Assembly: GCA_020628635.1 (NCBI GenBank)
Contig: JAHDEU010000079.1
Coordinates: forward strand, 1-8,272
DNA length: 8,272 bases
Direction: 5' to 3'
From: Hellea sp.
GTDB taxonomy: Bacteria > Pseudomonadota > Alphaproteobacteria > Caulobacterales > Maricaulaceae
A program made the translations under genes and the position numbers. Below, one piece after another: positions 5,926 to 8,272 of the stretch (position 1 is the stretch's first letter; each line of letters opens with the position of its first letter). The notes beneath the pieces were generated by a model. That model had not been told where the DNA came from. It searched no databases and saw nothing but the letters and a program-made list of their open reading frames with translations.

Positions 5926-6789
5926 TCAAGGCAGGGCGGACAGGGACGCGATCATGTCAGCGATGCTCCGGTGCGGGGTGAAGCCGGGCAGGGGCGGATT
6001 GACGGGCAGGCGGTCTATGCCCGCGCGCCGCAGCTGCGCGCCGCGCGGATGACGGGTCAGTCGCCCGAGCATGCGGATCGGCGCGGCGGGCAGGGGCCGC
6101 GTGCGCGCCTGCATCCCGTTGGCGGCCTCCAGCATGCGCACCATCTCCAGATAGTCGGCTTGCTCCGGGCCCGAGACGCTATAGCGGCTGGCGGGCACGT
6201 CCGCGCTCAGCGCGTGGAGAAGCGCGTCGGCGACGTCCTCGAAGTGGACCGGCGTTTGGCGCGTTCTCGCGCCGGGCAGCCAGACGGTCTTTCCAGCGCG
6301 GACGCGCCGGTCCAACTCTCCCAGCACGGCGTCGCCGGAGTGCCCGCAAATGGCCGTGGGCTGCAGCACCACGCTGTCCAGCGGCCCGGACAGCACCCCG
6401 TCTTCGGCCGCCCGCGTGTCGGCATAGTCCGCGCTGCCGCCCAGCAGGGCCGCATTGTTGGACGACAGGAACACCGCGCGCGTCCCAGCCGGGTCCGGGA
6501 GGTAGTCCAGCACGCGCGCGACATATTTCAGCGGGGCGACGCTGATGATCGCGTCGTAGCGGCGCTGCCAGTGCAGAGTGTGCGTGCCGTCATAGGTGGT
6601 CAGCTCGACCAGCGCGTGCTCCAGACCGCCGCCTGATGCCGGGCGGTAGGTCGCGGGCGTGGCAGGGATGCCCCAAGGGCGGCCCGTCAGCACCATGACG
6701 CTGCTGTTGCGCGCCACCAGCGCGTCGATCGCCCGCGCCGCGATCCGCGACGTGCCACCGAAGAGCAGGACTTTGGCGGGCGCGCTCAC
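5926..6789 (-). CDS. Atypical SDR, NAD(P)-dependent epimerase/dehydratase-like protein
   Basis: 287 residues from GTG 6789, five bases after the bolA stop. The frame is open further upstream, but that part overlaps bolA in another frame and looks non-coding; the Rossmann beta-strand begins directly (SAPAKVLLFGGTSRIAARAID), which favours the GTG. Family evidence by eye: the N-terminal strand with FGGT (10-13), FLSSNNAALLG (107-117), LQPTAICG (142-149), VHFEDVADAL (181-190) and YSVSGPEQADYLEMVRML (203-220), all in the order of extended/atypical SDRs. Oddities: the usual GxxGxxG is degenerate (S and A replace the later glycines), and the YxxxK site reads Y122-ADT-R126. It may bind a nucleotide without classical dehydrogenase activity. 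It sits between bolA and grxD, so it is probably co-transcribed with them. The substrate is unknown. Confidence 0.85.
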   Translation of the reverse strand: MSAPAKVLLFGGTSRIAARAIDALVARNSSVMVLTGRPWGIPATPATYRPASGGGLEHALVELTTYDGTHTLHWQRRYDAIISVAPLKYVARVLDYLPDPAGTRAVFLSSNNAALLGGSADYADTRAAEDGVLSGPLDSVVLQPTAICGHSGDAVLGELDRRVRAGKTVWLPGARTRQTPVHFEDVADALLHALSADVPASRYSVSGPEQADYLEMVRMLEAANGMQARTRPLPAAPIRMLGRLTRHPRGAQLRRAGIDRLPVNPPLPGFTPHRSIADMIASLSALP

Positions 6790-6794
6790 GCGGC

Positions 6795-7028
6795 CTAATC
6801 CGGCGTCGAGGTCTCCAGGGCAAGCGCGTGCAGCTCCCCGCCCATGCGCCCGCCGAGCGACTTGTAGACCAGCTGGTGCTGCGCCACGCGGGACAGGCCG
6901 CGAAAGGCCTCCGACTTGATGATGGCCTTCCAATGGTCGTTGTCGCCCGCCAGATCGATCAGCTCGATCTGCGCGTCCGGGATAGAGGCGAGGATCAGCG
7001 CCGTGATGTCGTCCGCTGCCATTCCCAT
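6795..7028 (-). CDS. bolA: BolA-family protein, partner of the CGFS glutaredoxin
   Basis: 77 residues, typical for the short alphaproteobacterial BolA/IbaG-like proteins. BolA proteins bind [2Fe-2S] clusters together with CGFS glutaredoxins through a conserved C-terminal histidine and take part in cluster delivery and iron signalling. Seen: PDAQIELIDLAGDNDHW (17-33), SEAFRGLSRVAQHQLVYKSLGGRMGGELHALAL (39-71), which is the family signature, with H67 in ELHAL as the likely invariant ligand and H51 in the QHQLVY stretch. The start at 7028 is preferred over the Met at residue 3 because GGAGA (revcomp of 7036-7040) lies seven bases upstream. The ATG overlaps the purL stop by one base (TGATG), so translation is probably coupled. 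I give bolA as a family name; the subtype is not resolved. Confidence 0.95.
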   Translation of the reverse strand: MGMAADDITALILASIPDAQIELIDLAGDNDHWKAIIKSEAFRGLSRVAQHQLVYKSLGGRMGGELHALALETSTPD

Positions 7029-8272
7029 CAGACTGTCTCCGTCGCGCCGGCCATCACGCCCGGCAGCCAGCCCGCCCAGCGCTCGCGCAGGCCTTGCAGC
7101 GTCACGTCGAACGCGCCCTGCGCTGTGATGCGGTCACCGCCGACCGTGCCGACGACCGCCGCGCTGACGCCCAGGCCCTCCGCGGTGGACAGGATGGGAT
7201 TGATCGAATTGGCGTCGGTCGCCACCAGATAGCGCGCCTGGTCCTCGCCGAAATAGAAGGCATGGGCGGGAAGTTCGGTCGGGTTGGTGAGCGCGCAGCC
7301 AATCCCGGTTGCAAACGCCATGTCGCAGGCCGCCGCCGCGAGACCGCCATCGGACAGGTCATGCACGGCCGAGACGCGGCGATTGCGGATCAGCTTTCGC
7401 ACATAGTCGCCATTGGTCTTCTCCACGCCCAGATCGACGGGCGGCGGCGCGCCGTCCTCCCGGCGCAGCACGGCGCGCAGATAGATCGAACTGCCGAGCC
7501 AGCCGTCCGTGCCGCCGATCAGGATCAGCGTGTCGCCCGGCCGCCAGCCCTTCAGCGTGGCGAAGTGATCCAAGTTCGGGATCAGCCCGACACCGCCCAC
7601 AGCCGGTGTTGGCGGGATCGCGACACCGTTGGTCTCGTTGTAGAGCGACACATTTCCGGACACGACCGGGTAGTCGAGCGCGCGGCAGGCTTCGTTCATG
7701 CCCTCGATGGCGCCGACGAACTGGCCCATGATGTCGGGCCGTTCGGGATTGCCGAAGTTCAGGCAGTCGGTGATGGCGATGGGGTCCGCGCCCACGGCTG
7801 TCAGGTTGCGCCAGGTTTCCGCCACGACCTGTTTGCCGCCCTCATAGGGGTCGGCGAAGACATAGCGCGGCGTGCAGTCCGTGGTGATGGCAACGGCCTT
7901 TTTCGTGCCGTGAATGCGCACGATGGCCGCGTCGCCGCCGCTCTGGCTGCTGTCCACCGTGTCGGCCATGACATGGCGGTCATACTGCTCCCAGATCCAG
8001 CGCTTGGACGCCATGTCCGGGTCCGTCATCACGCGCAGCAAGGCGTCGTTATAGTCCTGGGTCTCGATGATATCAGCTGGCTGGATGACGTCGCGCTTTG
8101 GCGTCGCCACATGCGGACGGTCATAGTTGGGCGCATCATCGGCCAGTGGCGCTATCGGAATGTCGCAGACCTTCTTGCGCTTGTGACGCAGCACGAGGCG
8201 GCCCGTATCGGTCGTCTTGCCGATCTGCGCGACGTCGAGGTCCCACTTCTCGAAGATGTCGTAGGCGATGCG
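7028..8272 (-). CDS. purL: Phosphoribosylformylglycinamidine synthase, PurL subunit (C-terminal part)
   Basis: The frame is open from the right window edge to TGA at 7028-7030, giving 414 visible residues of a protein usually near 740. PurL is the ATP-dependent synthase subunit of the PurSQL complex and converts FGAR to FGAM with glutamine-derived ammonia, step four of de novo purine synthesis in the cytoplasm. Seen, in visible-residue numbers: QSGGDAA (110-116), followed by the DCTPRYVFADPYEGGKQVV stretch (about 132-150), ITDCLNFGNPERPD (167-180), PVVSGNVSLYNETNG (202-216) and, near the end, an AIRS-domain tail with FGEDQARYLV. These are standard for the second AIRS-type repeat of small PurL. 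A GTG at 8194 is internal, not a start. It is followed by bolA with a one-base overlap. The usual alphaproteobacterial order purS-purQ-purL suggests purQ lies to the right, outside the window. Confidence 0.97.
   Translation of the reverse strand, partial: RIAYDIFEKWDLDVAQIGKTTDTGRLVLRHKRKKVCDIPIAPLADDAPNYDRPHVATPKRDVIQPADIIETQDYNDALLRVMTDPDMASKRWIWEQYDRHVMADTVDSSQSGGDAAIVRIHGTKKAVAITTDCTPRYVFADPYEGGKQVVAETWRNLTAVGADPIAITDCLNFGNPERPDIMGQFVGAIEGMNEACRALDYPVVSGNVSLYNETNGVAIPPTPAVGGVGLIPNLDHFATLKGWRPGDTLILIGGTDGWLGSSIYLRAVLRREDGAPPPVDLGVEKTNGDYVRKLIRNRRVSAVHDLSDGGLAAAACDMAFATGIGCALTNPTELPAHAFYFGEDQARYLVATDANSINPILSTAEGLGVSAAVVGTVGGDRITAQGAFDVTLQGLRERWAGWLPGVMAGATETV

Noticed and set aside
5971..6636. 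221-codon + strand open frame opposite the SDR gene
   Set aside because: The SDR on the minus strand has clear family motifs; this product is Arg/Gln/Gly-rich shadow sequence.
6790..6933. N-terminal extension of the SDR protein to 6933
   Set aside because: This part overlaps bolA in another frame and has no Rossmann-type sequence; the fold begins right after the GTG at 6789.

Overview
The window is a chromosomal stretch from a high-GC alphaproteobacterium. The best clues are the purL-bolA-grxD gene order, the alphaproteobacterial form of ribosomal protein uS4 and GC-rich third positions. A candidate CtrA-type box (5465-5481) hints at a Caulobacterales/Maricaulales-like or related lineage, but that placement is inference. 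I see no mobile element, CRISPR array, tRNA or rRNA, prophage or recognisable defence island.

Left part, + strand: the 3' end of a TrmJ-like SPOUT RNA methyltransferase (enters from the left edge, stops at 539); a 135-base gap with a possible promoter; a single-pass membrane-anchored protein of 144 residues (675-1109) ended by a strong hairpin terminator (1132-1170); then two translationally coupled genes, a small 86-residue membrane protein and a 527-residue PcfJ-domain protein of unknown function (1198-3041). The PcfJ gene runs head-on into rarD (minus strand, 3038-3925), and the two genes share a CTAG in which both stop codons lie.

Middle: rarD, a ten-helix EamA/DMT-family permease, is divergent from rpsD (4090-4710). 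The 164-base gap between them holds the rpsD leader with a hairpin. rpsD ends at a textbook terminator (4780-4811) that also serves the convergent minus-strand gene, a 189-residue single-pass membrane protein of unknown function with a candidate CtrA box upstream.

Right part, minus strand, read right to left: the C-terminal part of purL (enters from the right edge), bolA overlapping it by one base, an atypical NAD(P)-binding SDR/epimerase-like gene starting with GTG five bases after bolA, and grxD, a CGFS monothiol glutaredoxin. BolA and CGFS glutaredoxins form [2Fe-2S]-bridged heterocomplexes, so this cluster joins purine synthesis and iron-sulfur/iron-sensing functions. The SDR-like gene between bolA and grxD, with a degenerate glycine motif and no YxxxK lysine, is the odd member.

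The items most worth a second look are the coupled small-membrane-protein/PcfJ pair, the SDR gene inside the bolA-grxD cluster, the 21-bp dyad just upstream of grxD, and the CtrA-like box. None is proof of a new system.
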